Position numbers and translations under genes: made by a program
Assembly: GCF_002117145.1 (NCBI RefSeq)
Contig: NZ_CP008743.1
Span: 806,001-870,000, forward strand
Reading direction: 5' to 3'
From: Candidatus Nucleicultrix amoebiphila FS5
Lineage (GTDB): Bacteria > Pseudomonadota > Alphaproteobacteria > Caedimonadales > Nucleicultricaceae
DNA: 64,000 nt
Part shown: piece by piece, positions 24,087-32,197 of the stretch
How the letters are laid out: each line of letters begins with the position of its first letter
Numbering within the stretch: position 1 is the first letter of the stretch
The notes under the pieces: model-generated
Told to the model about the DNA's origin: nothing
Databases searched by the model: none
What the model saw: the letters and a program-made list of their open reading frames with translations, nothing else

Positions 24087-24995
24087 TTGATTGTGGATAG
24101 AGGGTTGGAAAAAAGCACATTCTATCAGCTTTCGCCTAGCAACAAAGCGGGAGGTTTTGTCGGCATAGGCGAGCTTACCATTGGCACTATCTGCCACACC
24201 CTACATATTCCGTTAAGCGGCTTTTGGTTGTCACTTCATCAGATTTTTTGGATGTCTTGGGCCTCTGGTATGGAAAAAAGAGTCACCAGTTTTCAAATAT
24301 CAAGTATTACAGCTCTCATGAAAGTCTTTGCTCCCATGGGAAAGAGACTAAGTCCAGTGTTCGCCATTCTTATGCAGGGTTTTCTCTACGCATTAGGTCC
24401 TCTCATTTTTGGTCATAACGCTTTTGGATGGATTATTGGCAGCATTTTAGCTAGCCTTTGGAGCTTTATTCAGCCTATTCTTATTGGCAGTATTATTTTT
24501 GGATCTTCTCTTTTTCAAGGATTTTCATTTCTTGAAACTTGGCTTCAAAAACAATCCTTCGCTATAAGCCTATATACGATCATAGCGTGTTTTGTGGTTC
24601 TTAAACTAATCTTAGCTATAAGCCTTTGCTTATTAGCATTAAAAATAAGCAAATCCCGCTTAAAGCAGTGGGAAAAATTTATTGTTTCAACGCTCAAAAT
24701 TGCACCTAAACGTCGTCCCAGCAAAAGTTTTTGGAGAGGATTGATCAAAGATCTCCTGAGCCCCTGGTTTTTGTTATCTCTGATTCTTTCCATCATCGCT
24801 TTGACTATTCAAAGCCAAGAGTTAGTTACAATTACCATCAGCTTAATGCGTATAATGATAATCGCGCTTATCGTCTTTTCTCTTCTAAGATTAATCAATC
24901 CTCAGGATATTGTTAATCGACTTTCTCGTTTACCCTCTCTTAAAGAGCCTCTCACCCATATCTTCTCATTTCTTCAGGAAAAGGGTATAAAATGA
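24087..24995 (+). CDS. Multipass membrane protein of unknown function
   Basis: This protein of about 302 residues has a TTG start, and a GTG two codons later is equally possible. It has six to seven hydrophobic segments. The N-terminal segment contains GIGELTIGTICHTLHIPLSGFWLS, which is weakly like the substrate-binding (S) subunits of energy-coupling-factor importers. A basic loop (APKRRPSKSFWRG) separates it from the C-terminal pair of helices. I do not recognise the family. It is sandwiched in a run of tightly spaced genes, with the stop overlapping the MOSC gene by 4 bp. Confidence 0.6.
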   Translation: MIVDRGLEKSTFYQLSPSNKAGGFVGIGELTIGTICHTLHIPLSGFWLSLHQIFWMSWASGMEKRVTSFQISSITALMKVFAPMGKRLSPVFAILMQGFLYALGPLIFGHNAFGWIIGSILASLWSFIQPILIGSIIFGSSLFQGFSFLETWLQKQSFAISLYTIIACFVVLKLILAISLCLLALKISKSRLKQWEKFIVSTLKIAPKRRPSKSFWRGLIKDLLSPWFLLSLILSIIALTIQSQELVTITISLMRIMIIALIVFSLLRLINPQDIVNRLSRLPSLKEPLTHIFSFLQEKGIK

Positions 24996-25801
24996 CAGAT
25001 TATAAGATATCAAAACTTTATATCCATCCTATTAAAAGCCTTCACTATGTAGAGGTGGAATCCTTTAACGTTGTAGAAAATGGTGCTGAATTTGATCGAC
25101 AATGGATGATCATTGATGAAAATGATCGTTTCATCACTCAACGCACTGTTCCTCGCATGGCCCTGATTCAACCAACTATTCAAGAAGAAAACCTTGTCAT
25201 TAATATCCCTCAAGAACCCCCAAGAGTACATGATATTGAAGAGTTTGAAGGAGAACCTCGTATAGCCACTATCTGGAAAGACCTGTGTTCAGTGGTTGAA
25301 GTGTCCTCAGAAACCTCAGAGAAATTAAGTCGCTTTTTAGATACACCAGTGAAACTGGTAAGGATGGATCCTCGTTCTTCTCGGAAGTTAAATGAAAGAT
25401 ATACGGGGGACAATCATCGACACATTAATTTTCAGGATTCGCAACCTTTCCTCGTAATTTCTGAGTCTTCATTAAGCGTTTTAAACAGTAAATTAAAAGA
25501 ACCTCTTCCAATGAATCGGTTTCGTCCCAATATCGTGATTTCCGGCTCAATAGAAGCGCATGATGAAGATAAATGGAAAGAAATAAAGATTGGTGATTTG
25601 TCTTTACAGTTTTCTAAGCTTTGCACACGCTGCACTATTACCTCTACCGATCAAGAAACCGGCGAACGTAAAGACCGTGAACCACTAACCACACTAAAGA
25701 CTTATCGAATGACCGATAAAGGAATTTCCTTTGGTGCCTATTTTATTCATCAAAATTTTGGTAAAATCACTTTAGGTGATACCGTTGAAATACAGCAATA
25801 A
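24992..25801 (+). CDS. MOSC domain protein
   Basis: This 269-residue protein has an N-terminal MOSC_N beta-barrel (KLYIHPIKSLHYVEVESFNV) and a C-terminal MOSC domain with RFRPNIVISG and the conserved cysteine pair in KLCTRCTITS. MOSC proteins handle sulphur carried by molybdenum cofactor, as in mARC-type reductases (YcbX) and Moco sulphurases. This one lacks a ferredoxin domain. The substrate is unknown. It is coupled to the preceding membrane-protein gene. Confidence 0.85.
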   Translation: MTDYKISKLYIHPIKSLHYVEVESFNVVENGAEFDRQWMIIDENDRFITQRTVPRMALIQPTIQEENLVINIPQEPPRVHDIEEFEGEPRIATIWKDLCSVVEVSSETSEKLSRFLDTPVKLVRMDPRSSRKLNERYTGDNHRHINFQDSQPFLVISESSLSVLNSKLKEPLPMNRFRPNIVISGSIEAHDEDKWKEIKIGDLSLQFSKLCTRCTITSTDQETGERKDREPLTTLKTYRMTDKGISFGAYFIHQNFGKITLGDTVEIQQ

Positions 25802-25821
25802 TCTTCAAAAATGAGTACAGT

Positions 25822-26748
25822 ATGCAGGGGAAAAAAGTAACAATTTTTGGCGGATCTGGTTTGGTGGGAAGACGCATTGTTCAGCGTCTCGCCAGAGCAG
25901 GCGCCCAAATTCGTGTAGGTGTTCGTGATGTTGATCAAGCGCTCTTTCTAAGAACCATGGGCGTTGTCGGTCAAGTCACCCCAATTCCCGTCAACATCTG
26001 CAATTACGACTCTGTACGTGCTGCCTGTGAAGAAACAGACATTGTCATCAATCTCGTAGGAATTCTTTTTGAAAAGGGTTCTCAACGATTTGACAGAATC
26101 CACCTTCGCGGTGCAGAGAATGTTGCTAAAGCTTGTGCTCTTCATAAAGTTCATCGTCTCATTCACATGTCAGCACTGGGAGCCAATCTACATAGTCACT
26201 CTCGTTACGCTAAAACTAAAGGTCAAGGAGAAGAGGCCGTTAAAAAGATTTTTCCAGATGTTACTATTTTACGTCCCAGTGTTATTTTTGGCCCTGAAGA
26301 TCGTTTTTTTAACTACTTTGCACAAATAGCTGTTTTGAGTCCGTTTTTACCTCTTATTGGTGGAGGAAAAACAAAATTTCAACCTGTTTATGTTGGAGAC
26401 GTTGCTGATGCTGTGATCGCAATTCTTAAGAATACTGAAACGACTGGGAAAACTTATGAACTCGGTGGTCCAACAGTCTACACGTTAACTCAAATCATGG
26501 AATTTATTACGACAACAATTCAACGTAAAAAAATTTTTGTTTCCTTACCTTTTTTTGTCTCAAAAATCTTAGGTTATTTTTTACAAATCTTGCCCCATCC
26601 TCCTTTAACCGCTGACCAGGTTGAGCTCATGAAGAAAGATTCAGTCGTATCAAATAAAGCCTGGACATTTAAGGATTTAGGCATTCAACCAAAAGATGTT
26701 CAAGCCATTGTTCCTGAATATTTAAAAAGCTATAGACCGCATTTTTAA
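25822..26748 (+). CDS. Complex I NDUFA9-like NAD(P)H-binding protein
   Basis: This 308-residue atypical short-chain dehydrogenase has the nucleotide-binding GGSGLVGRRIV (about 9-19). Family features are RFDRIHLRGAENVAKAC, HMSALGAN and ILRPSVIFGPEDRFFN. NDUFA9 homologues bind NADPH and stabilise the junction of the complex I arms in mitochondria and alphaproteobacteria. The catalytic Tyr-Lys is weakly placed, as in the family. It ends convergent with the GST gene, the two overlapping by 4 bp. Confidence 0.85.
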   Translation: MQGKKVTIFGGSGLVGRRIVQRLARAGAQIRVGVRDVDQALFLRTMGVVGQVTPIPVNICNYDSVRAACEETDIVINLVGILFEKGSQRFDRIHLRGAENVAKACALHKVHRLIHMSALGANLHSHSRYAKTKGQGEEAVKKIFPDVTILRPSVIFGPEDRFFNYFAQIAVLSPFLPLIGGGKTKFQPVYVGDVADAVIAILKNTETTGKTYELGGPTVYTLTQIMEFITTTIQRKKIFVSLPFFVSKILGYFLQILPHPPLTADQVELMKKDSVVSNKAWTFKDLGIQPKDVQAIVPEYLKSYRPHF

Positions 26749-27434
26749 AAATCTAAATCCCAATAATGCACAGGAGGGATTATGCCAGGCACTTGATCAT
26801 TTAATAGCCCTCGAAAACTGGGACGACACTTAATACGTGAATACCATTCTTTAATCTCAGGATATTCTTCCCAAGGAACATGATTGATATAGTCTAAAGT
26901 TGAAATATGCGCAGCGCCAGCCATATCTGCTAAAGAGAAAGTTTCACCTGCTACCCAATGACGTCTTTCTATCAACCATGACAAATAATCAAAATGTTGA
27001 TGCATGTAAGATATTCCTTCGCGAATAACGTTAGAATTAGGCTCTCCCAAGGAAAACTGACGCTTCATAGTTTTTTCAAAGACGATTTGTTTGGTTACTT
27101 CATTAAAGAAAACATCGTCAAACCAGGCGACAATACGTCTTGTTTCAGCGCGCGCTGCAATTGCTTTACCAATAAAATTCTGACCGGGATATGCTTCTTC
27201 TAAATATTCCGAAATTACCCCACTATCCATAATCACTTGATTCTCGTGGTCAATCAAAACCGGTACTTTTCCCGCAGGATTAATATCAAGAAATTCAGGC
27301 CGTTTACGCCAAACTGGTTCAAATTGCAAACTAAATTCCAAATTCTTTTCAGCCAAAAGCATCCGAATTTTTCGACTATAGGGGCAAAGTGGATAATGAA
27401 ACAGGGTTCTCATAAAGCTTTTGACTTCTTTCAT
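26745..27434 (-). CDS. Glutathione S-transferase family protein
   Basis: This protein of about 229 residues has a thioredoxin-like N-terminal domain (TLFHYPLCPYSRKIRMLL, then PAGKVPVLIDHENQVIMDSGVISEYLE). The helical C-terminal domain contains FSLADMAGAAHISTLDY. The CPYS motif suggests a cysteine-type catalytic residue as in omega or beta-class enzymes. The start may be the ATG at 27413 instead, which begins directly with the first strand. It is a stand-alone gene, divergent from uppP. Confidence 0.85.
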   Translation of the reverse strand: MKEVKSFMRTLFHYPLCPYSRKIRMLLAEKNLEFSLQFEPVWRKRPEFLDINPAGKVPVLIDHENQVIMDSGVISEYLEEAYPGQNFIGKAIAARAETRRIVAWFDDVFFNEVTKQIVFEKTMKRQFSLGEPNSNVIREGISYMHQHFDYLSWLIERRHWVAGETFSLADMAGAAHISTLDYINHVPWEEYPEIKEWYSRIKCRPSFRGLLNDQVPGIIPPVHYWDLDF

Positions 27435-27494
27435 AGGTTACGATATCGATTTTACCATAAATACCACATCTATCAGGAACGAAAAGGCCTCAGA

Positions 27495-28292
27495 TTGCTT
27501 CTAGAACAGATTTTTCTTTTGGCTATTATTCAAGGACTGACGGAATTTTTGCCCATAAGTTCCTCAGGTCACTTGATTTTACTACCGCAATTTATGGGAT
27601 GGGAAGACCAAGGCTTAATCATGGATGTTGCAGTCCATGTGGGTACTTTAGGCGCTGTGCTCTTTTATTTCTGGCGAGAAGTTATTCAATTAACCATTGG
27701 CTTTTTTAATCTAGTAACTGGTCGTTTTACGAAACAAGCGCGGTTTTTCCTTAATTTATCTCTAGCTACCGTTCCCGCAGTGATTTTAGGGTCTTTAATT
27801 AGTTATTTTGGTCTCGAATTAAGATCCATTGGTCTTGTTGCGTCAACGAGCATTTTCTTTGGCATTTTAATGTACATTATCGATCAAAGATCTCCACAAA
27901 TTAATACCTTTAAGGAAATGACTTTAGGAAGAGGTTTTCTGGTTGGCTGTGCTCAAGCCCTTGCCTTGATCCCTGGCACGAGTCGTTCTGGAGCCTGTAT
28001 GACCATGGGACGCCTTTTAGGATTTGAGCGCAGAGATGCCGCGCGGTTTTCTTTTTTATTGTCAATGCCGGCCATCATTGCTGCCGCAACCCATACGGGC
28101 ATTAAGGTTGTTCAATCAGGAGAAAGCCTTATCACTCATGAGTTGCTCATTGGTATTGGCGTCTCATTAATGTCAGGTCTTGTTGCTATTCATTTTATGA
28201 TGCGCTGGCTTCAAAAATCGAGTCTTACACCTTTTGTTATCTATCGGTTATTTTTAGGTGGTGCGCTTCTTTTGTGGATCGCATTCGCTTAA
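27495..28292 (+). CDS. uppP: Undecaprenyl-diphosphatase UppP (BacA)
   Basis: This 265-residue polytopic membrane enzyme recycles undecaprenyl diphosphate for peptidoglycan and surface polysaccharide synthesis. Both catalytic motifs are present: GLTEFLPISSSGH near the N-terminus and LIPGTSRSGACMTMGRLLG in the second half. I place the start at TTG (27495), with AAGG 7 bp before it. The protein then begins MLLEQIFLLAIIQG, the usual start of the family. The frame stays open far upstream into the antisense of the GST gene, and that part is not believable protein. Confidence 0.9.
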   Translation: MLLEQIFLLAIIQGLTEFLPISSSGHLILLPQFMGWEDQGLIMDVAVHVGTLGAVLFYFWREVIQLTIGFFNLVTGRFTKQARFFLNLSLATVPAVILGSLISYFGLELRSIGLVASTSIFFGILMYIIDQRSPQINTFKEMTLGRGFLVGCAQALALIPGTSRSGACMTMGRLLGFERRDAARFSFLLSMPAIIAAATHTGIKVVQSGESLITHELLIGIGVSLMSGLVAIHFMMRWLQKSSLTPFVIYRLFLGGALLLWIAFA

Positions 28293-28309
28293 GCCCCCCT
28301 CTTCAATCT

Positions 28310-29044
28310 CTAAGATTTACTCTCAGGTGGAATGAACGCTTTAAAGCGAATACTAAAGATCACACGACTTGAATAGTCCTCTACTTTCTCAGCTAAGTCT
28401 TGAGAAATTTGACTATAATCCTTAATGTCATACCGTCTCCTCACGTTAAGCACATCCAGTTCATCTTCTGGTATTAAAGTATTATGGATCACTTCTAGAT
28501 ATTGGCTTTCTTCGTAAAAATCTCTTATTTCCATTTCTGACTCGAGTTTTAATGTACCATCTAGAAAAAGCAGACCGTGAAACGCATTGCTGTCTTCAGC
28601 TTTAATTTCGAAAACCAACGCGAGATCTCTTCCAGAATTTTTATACTCTTTAACTGAAATATGAAAATTTTGACCTTTCACTTTCTCTACCTTTGTCTCA
28701 TCTTCATTCACCACATGCGTGGTATGAAATCCTCTGTGGTTAAAGGAATTCTTCGGCAACATGAACTGGGAAAATAAAGCGCTAGAGGTAGCAGTCCGAT
28801 AGGTTTTTTTACCAAAATATTTCTTGTTAAAAAGAGGTTTTGTTTTGTCCTTAAAGAAGAGCCCAGGTTCTTTTTTGCCCTGCTTGATAAACTTTGCCTT
28901 CCATGCCTTCCCCTGTAAGGATAACCGGCAGAAGCCTTTTGTCAATTCATCAACCAAGAGCGATCCCTGGCTTTCGCTAGAGCTAAAAATGAATAAACCC
29001 AACACCATTAATATAAATTTTAGACGCAGATACTGTAGACCCAT
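28310..29044 (-). CDS. Exported protein of unknown function
   Basis: This 244-residue protein has a signal peptide at about 1-26 (LKFILMVLGLFIFSSSESQG). The first half is lysine-rich and basic (KPLFNKKYFGKKTYR). The second half is acidic and strand-rich (DLALVFEIKAEDSNAFHGLLFLDGTLKLE). No family recognised. An upstream TTGACA at about 29127-29132 may belong to its promoter, but no -10 at the standard distance is convincing. Confidence 0.55.
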   Translation of the reverse strand: MGLQYLRLKFILMVLGLFIFSSSESQGSLLVDELTKGFCRLSLQGKAWKAKFIKQGKKEPGLFFKDKTKPLFNKKYFGKKTYRTATSSALFSQFMLPKNSFNHRGFHTTHVVNEDETKVEKVKGQNFHISVKEYKNSGRDLALVFEIKAEDSNAFHGLLFLDGTLKLESEMEIRDFYEESQYLEVIHNTLIPEDELDVLNVRRRYDIKDYSQISQDLAEKVEDYSSRVIFSIRFKAFIPPESKS

Positions 29045-29224
29045 GGAATTCTCTCCTGTTCTTAAGCTTTACACAACATCCGCATGATTTTTATGATTTA
29101 TTTAGAATAACCTATCTATATTTATCAATATGTCAAGTTTTTTCTGCCAAGATTAGTACAAATTAGTTTGTACTGTACGATGGTGATGGCTTTGTTCGAA
29201 AGAGTAGGAGCGGATCACGTTTGT

Positions 29225-30586
29225 TTAATCATTCTCCAAAAATGACTCTGCACTCACTAACCCTCTGCCAAAGTAACGATTGTTACCAATTTTCTTAGTG
29301 CTCGCTCTCAGCTTCGAGAGTACCCCTGATGGTGTTTCCTCAGAATGATCAGAAAATCGAGCAGTAATCATCCCTGAAAGAAGAGCAGCAGACATCGATG
29401 TTCCTGAAATTTCTTCTACTTCTGGCGAAAACTTATTCCAGATAGGCGCATGGGCTTGAACATCTTCTCCACATACACAAAAACTTATATCCTGAAAGTC
29501 ATCGTCATCTCCAGGAAAGTTACTAAAGCTCGCGAGACTTTTACCATCGGGGCCTACAGCAAGAGCAATAATTAAATGATTCTTTATCCAAGAATTTTTC
29601 GCAATCCCTCTTCTAATTTCCTTCCAATAATCAATCTGCGTCATATTTAAAGACGCATTACCTGCTGATAGAACAACTATGCGTCCTGGATAGAGAATTT
29701 CTAAAGTTTTAAACTTCACCTTGCTTAGAGATATATTAACAACGCGTGCTGACGTTGGCAGAGATCTAATATCATCTTGGAAAGAGCGATTAGTAAAATA
29801 CCATTCAATGGGAATTATTTCTGCCCTGGGCGCATATCCGTATCGGCTGGTAATTAAGCTTGTTATACTGAGTGAATGACTGCGAAAGAACACGCGTCGA
29901 AGACCTAATTGTCTCATATTCCTGCTCAATTTCCCCTTTAACTCTTGAGGCAAAGTTAGGATTTCATTCCAATAGCTCTTTGAAAAATCATCTATCACAA
30001 CGACAGCTTCTCCTGCCCCCCTATTTTTGGAACGATTTTTCCCCATAACCTGGAAAGGACTAGCATTTGGGAGTACTTTAAAATATCGATCTGGCCCTAC
30101 TTTTTTTAATCTCTCAGCTTCAGCTTTTAATCTTGTATAAGTGCTTAAGTTATAGGATCCATGAGAGAAACCCGTTGAGCCTTTATGCGTTCTTGGAGAT
30201 TGGGACGATGATAAAGCTCTAATCTTTTCTTCATAATTTTTAGTATACCTTTCAAAAAAATCTTCTCGATCTTTTAGACTTTTAAATCGATGAATAAACA
30301 CATCTGGATGGAATTCAGCTCCATAAAAATAGGAACCACGTATCTCATTAACAATGACTTGCCAGTGGGAAGAAAAGCTTTGAGCATGAAGCCTTAAAGC
30401 CCTCTCAAAGCTACCGTTTTCCGTCTTTGATAATCCAGCCCTCACACCATTTCTATACTCAGCATATAACAATAAGAGTGGTGTATTGACTAATTGAGCA
30501 TTAGTTCTATTAAAAACAAAAGAAGCTTGAGAGACACAAGAAAAAAGCAAAGCAAAAATATATACAAATATTTGATACTTACGCAT
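29225..30586 (-). CDS. Secreted subtilisin-like (S8) serine protease
   Basis: This 453-residue protein has a signal peptide at about 1-21 (IFVYIFALLFSCVSQAS) and a 170-residue pro- or N-terminal domain. A peptidase S8 domain follows with the triad in order: Asp in VVVIDDFS (199/200), His237 in RSHSLSITSL and Ser397 in SGTSMSAALLSG. The oxyanion Asn is in LSAGN (310). The His environment lacks the usual HGT (here HSL), so activity should be considered likely but not certain. It diverges from a secreted S1 protease across 112 bp. A virulence or nutrient role is inference. Confidence 0.8.
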   Translation of the reverse strand: MRKYQIFVYIFALLFSCVSQASFVFNRTNAQLVNTPLLLLYAEYRNGVRAGLSKTENGSFERALRLHAQSFSSHWQVIVNEIRGSYFYGAEFHPDVFIHRFKSLKDREDFFERYTKNYEEKIRALSSSQSPRTHKGSTGFSHGSYNLSTYTRLKAEAERLKKVGPDRYFKVLPNASPFQVMGKNRSKNRGAGEAVVVIDDFSKSYWNEILTLPQELKGKLSRNMRQLGLRRVFFRSHSLSITSLITSRYGYAPRAEIIPIEWYFTNRSFQDDIRSLPTSARVVNISLSKVKFKTLEILYPGRIVVLSAGNASLNMTQIDYWKEIRRGIAKNSWIKNHLIIALAVGPDGKSLASFSNFPGDDDDFQDISFCVCGEDVQAHAPIWNKFSPEVEEISGTSMSAALLSGMITARFSDHSEETPSGVLSKLRASTKKIGNNRYFGRGLVSAESFLEND

Positions 30587-30698
30587 GAATTAATTTCCAC
30601 ATTTATTAATATAAAATACAAATTATTTTAATATTGCTTTTCAGAGATTTACAATTTACTGTTGGATAATTTTACTGCTAACAATTTTTTAAGCTCCC

Positions 30699-31679
30699 AT
30701 GTATCAAAAATCATTATTTTTAATTCTTTTAGTGACATTCAATTTTTATACCTCTGCAACCTTTGGGATTTTAATCCATGAAGAAAATGACTCCAAAGAG
30801 CATTATAAAAAAGCTCAATCCCACCCTTATGCTTGTAGTGTTTTACTCAAAGATTCTCAAGATCAAAGAAGCAATGGTTCAGGTGTCTATATAAAAACTA
30901 AATCTGGCAAAAAGTGTGTTTTAACTGCAGCTCACGTAGCTAAAGGCAAAGAAGGAGGGTTAGTGTACTTTGATGCCACTGAAGAGTGCTATGAAGTCGA
31001 TTCAATTCATCTTCATCCTCATTTTGACCTATTCCAAGGCATCATTCATTCTTTTGATATAGCCATTTTAAAGTTAAAAACACTCCCCCCAATTAAGCCC
31101 GCCACACTTGATACAAAAATTAAGACAGGCCCAATTAATAGTGTCGTTATTGGCAGTGGCATCTATGGAAAATTTAATGCTCAAAATCAAGCTCGATATT
31201 TAAAACGCAGCAATTACTTACCTCTTGCAGTTCCTCTAAAATTCTCAAAAGTAGAAATTCTCCTCTATCAACGTCCTTCGAACCTTCCTAAAGACATGTG
31301 TCTTCCTCTAAATCTTGAAACCAATTTTATGAAAGAAACAGGAAGCAATAAAACTGGTTTTCCTACTGGAGGAGACAGTGGTGCCCCCATTATTTCTGAA
31401 AAAAGCAAACGTCTGATTGGCATTATCACAGATGGTCCTAGGTTTTTTTCTCACAATCCCTGGCCTATTACAGAACAATACTTAGCAAGACCTATTGTTA
31501 AAGGACTCAAAATCATAGATAACATACTCAACAAAATAGCTCCATCCTATCAAAGTACATGGCGTGAAGCCTTCCAATGGTTCTTCACAATTCCTGAAGT
31601 TGTCATTAAGAGTGAATCCCATGGTGCACTCATCACACACAAAACGATCAAGTGGATTGAAAGCATTTTAGACGCTTAA
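30699..31679 (+). CDS. Secreted trypsin-like (S1) serine protease
   Basis: This 326-residue protein has a signal peptide at about 1-22. The chymotrypsin-fold triad is complete: His79 in LTAAHVAKG, Asp120 in SFDIAILKLK and Ser226 in GGDSGAPII. Cysteines near His (Cys46, Cys73) could form the usual disulphide. There is no PDZ domain, so it is not a DegP homologue. A 70-residue C-terminal extension carries WREAFQWFFTIPEVV, which was not recognised. It is divergent from the S8 protease and is followed by a bidirectional terminator. Confidence 0.85.
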   Translation: MYQKSLFLILLVTFNFYTSATFGILIHEENDSKEHYKKAQSHPYACSVLLKDSQDQRSNGSGVYIKTKSGKKCVLTAAHVAKGKEGGLVYFDATEECYEVDSIHLHPHFDLFQGIIHSFDIAILKLKTLPPIKPATLDTKIKTGPINSVVIGSGIYGKFNAQNQARYLKRSNYLPLAVPLKFSKVEILLYQRPSNLPKDMCLPLNLETNFMKETGSNKTGFPTGGDSGAPIISEKSKRLIGIITDGPRFFSHNPWPITEQYLARPIVKGLKIIDNILNKIAPSYQSTWREAFQWFFTIPEVVIKSESHGALITHKTIKWIESILDA

Positions 31680-31707
31680 GATAACAAATATTGCTATTTC
31701 AATATAA

Positions 31708-31742
31708 AAAAACCCGAGAATTTTTAAATTCTCGGGTTTTAA
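31708..31742. terminator. Bidirectional terminator between S1 protease and charged lipoprotein
   Basis: A perfect 13-bp stem (AAAACCCGAGAAT and its complement) with a short AT loop has A/T tracts on both sides. It serves the rightward protease gene and the leftward lipoprotein gene. Confidence 0.9.
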
Positions 31743-31759
31743 ATAGAGTCTAAAAGTTC

Positions 31760-32062
31760 TTATTCTTCAGCTTTTTTCTCTTCAGATTGAGATTCACCAG
31801 CCGTTGCTTCTTTTTCTTCAGGCTTATGAGTTACCACTTCTTCTGCTTTTTCGGCAGCTTTTTCAACTTCTTCAGTTACTTTCTTCGCTTCTTGCTCAAC
31901 TGTATTCACTGCACTTTCGCCTACTTCAGCAACTTTTTCTTCAACTTTTTTGCCTTCTTCTTCGATCTTTGCTTCTTCTTTTTTAGCTTCTTTGTTATCG
32001 CAAGCGGCAAGACCTAAAGCCATAGGAATAGACAATACTGCCATTAATGTTTTTAAATTCAT
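31760..32062 (-). CDS. Small charged coiled-coil lipoprotein
   Basis: This 100-residue protein has a lipoprotein signal (MALGLAAC, Cys21). The remainder is almost only E, K, A, V and T in heptad-like order (VEEKVAEVGE, AEKAEEVV). It predicts one long helix anchored to a membrane, reminiscent of Lpp-like or stress-induced apolipoprotein-like repeats, without recognisable homology. A promoter is visible upstream: TTGCAT, 17 bp, TAAATT. AGAGGAG lies about 6 nt before the ATG. Confidence 0.75.
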   Translation of the reverse strand: MNLKTLMAVLSIPMALGLAACDNKEAKKEEAKIEEEGKKVEEKVAEVGESAVNTVEQEAKKVTEEVEKAAEKAEEVVTHKPEEKEATAGESQSEEKKAEE

Positions 32063-32197
32063 AGAAAACTCCTCTTTATTAATAAAACTCGAATAAAATT
32101 TAACCTATTTCTCAAAAATATGCAATCTAAGACCTTGGAATATAGTTTTTCATGTAAAATAACTCTTATTAAAGCTGGAAATCACGATTTTTGACAG

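Noticed and set aside
27237-27494. An 86-codon N-terminal extension of UppP
   Set aside because: It is the antisense of the GST gene, basic and unlike the family, and the normal UppP start is at the TTG 27495.
31787-32017. Phe/Leu-rich rightward frames opposite the charged lipoprotein
   Set aside because: They are the complement of a Glu/Lys-rich coding sequence. Low-complexity GAA/AAG codons read as TTC/CTT on the other strand, and the lipoprotein has a signal and ribosome-binding site.
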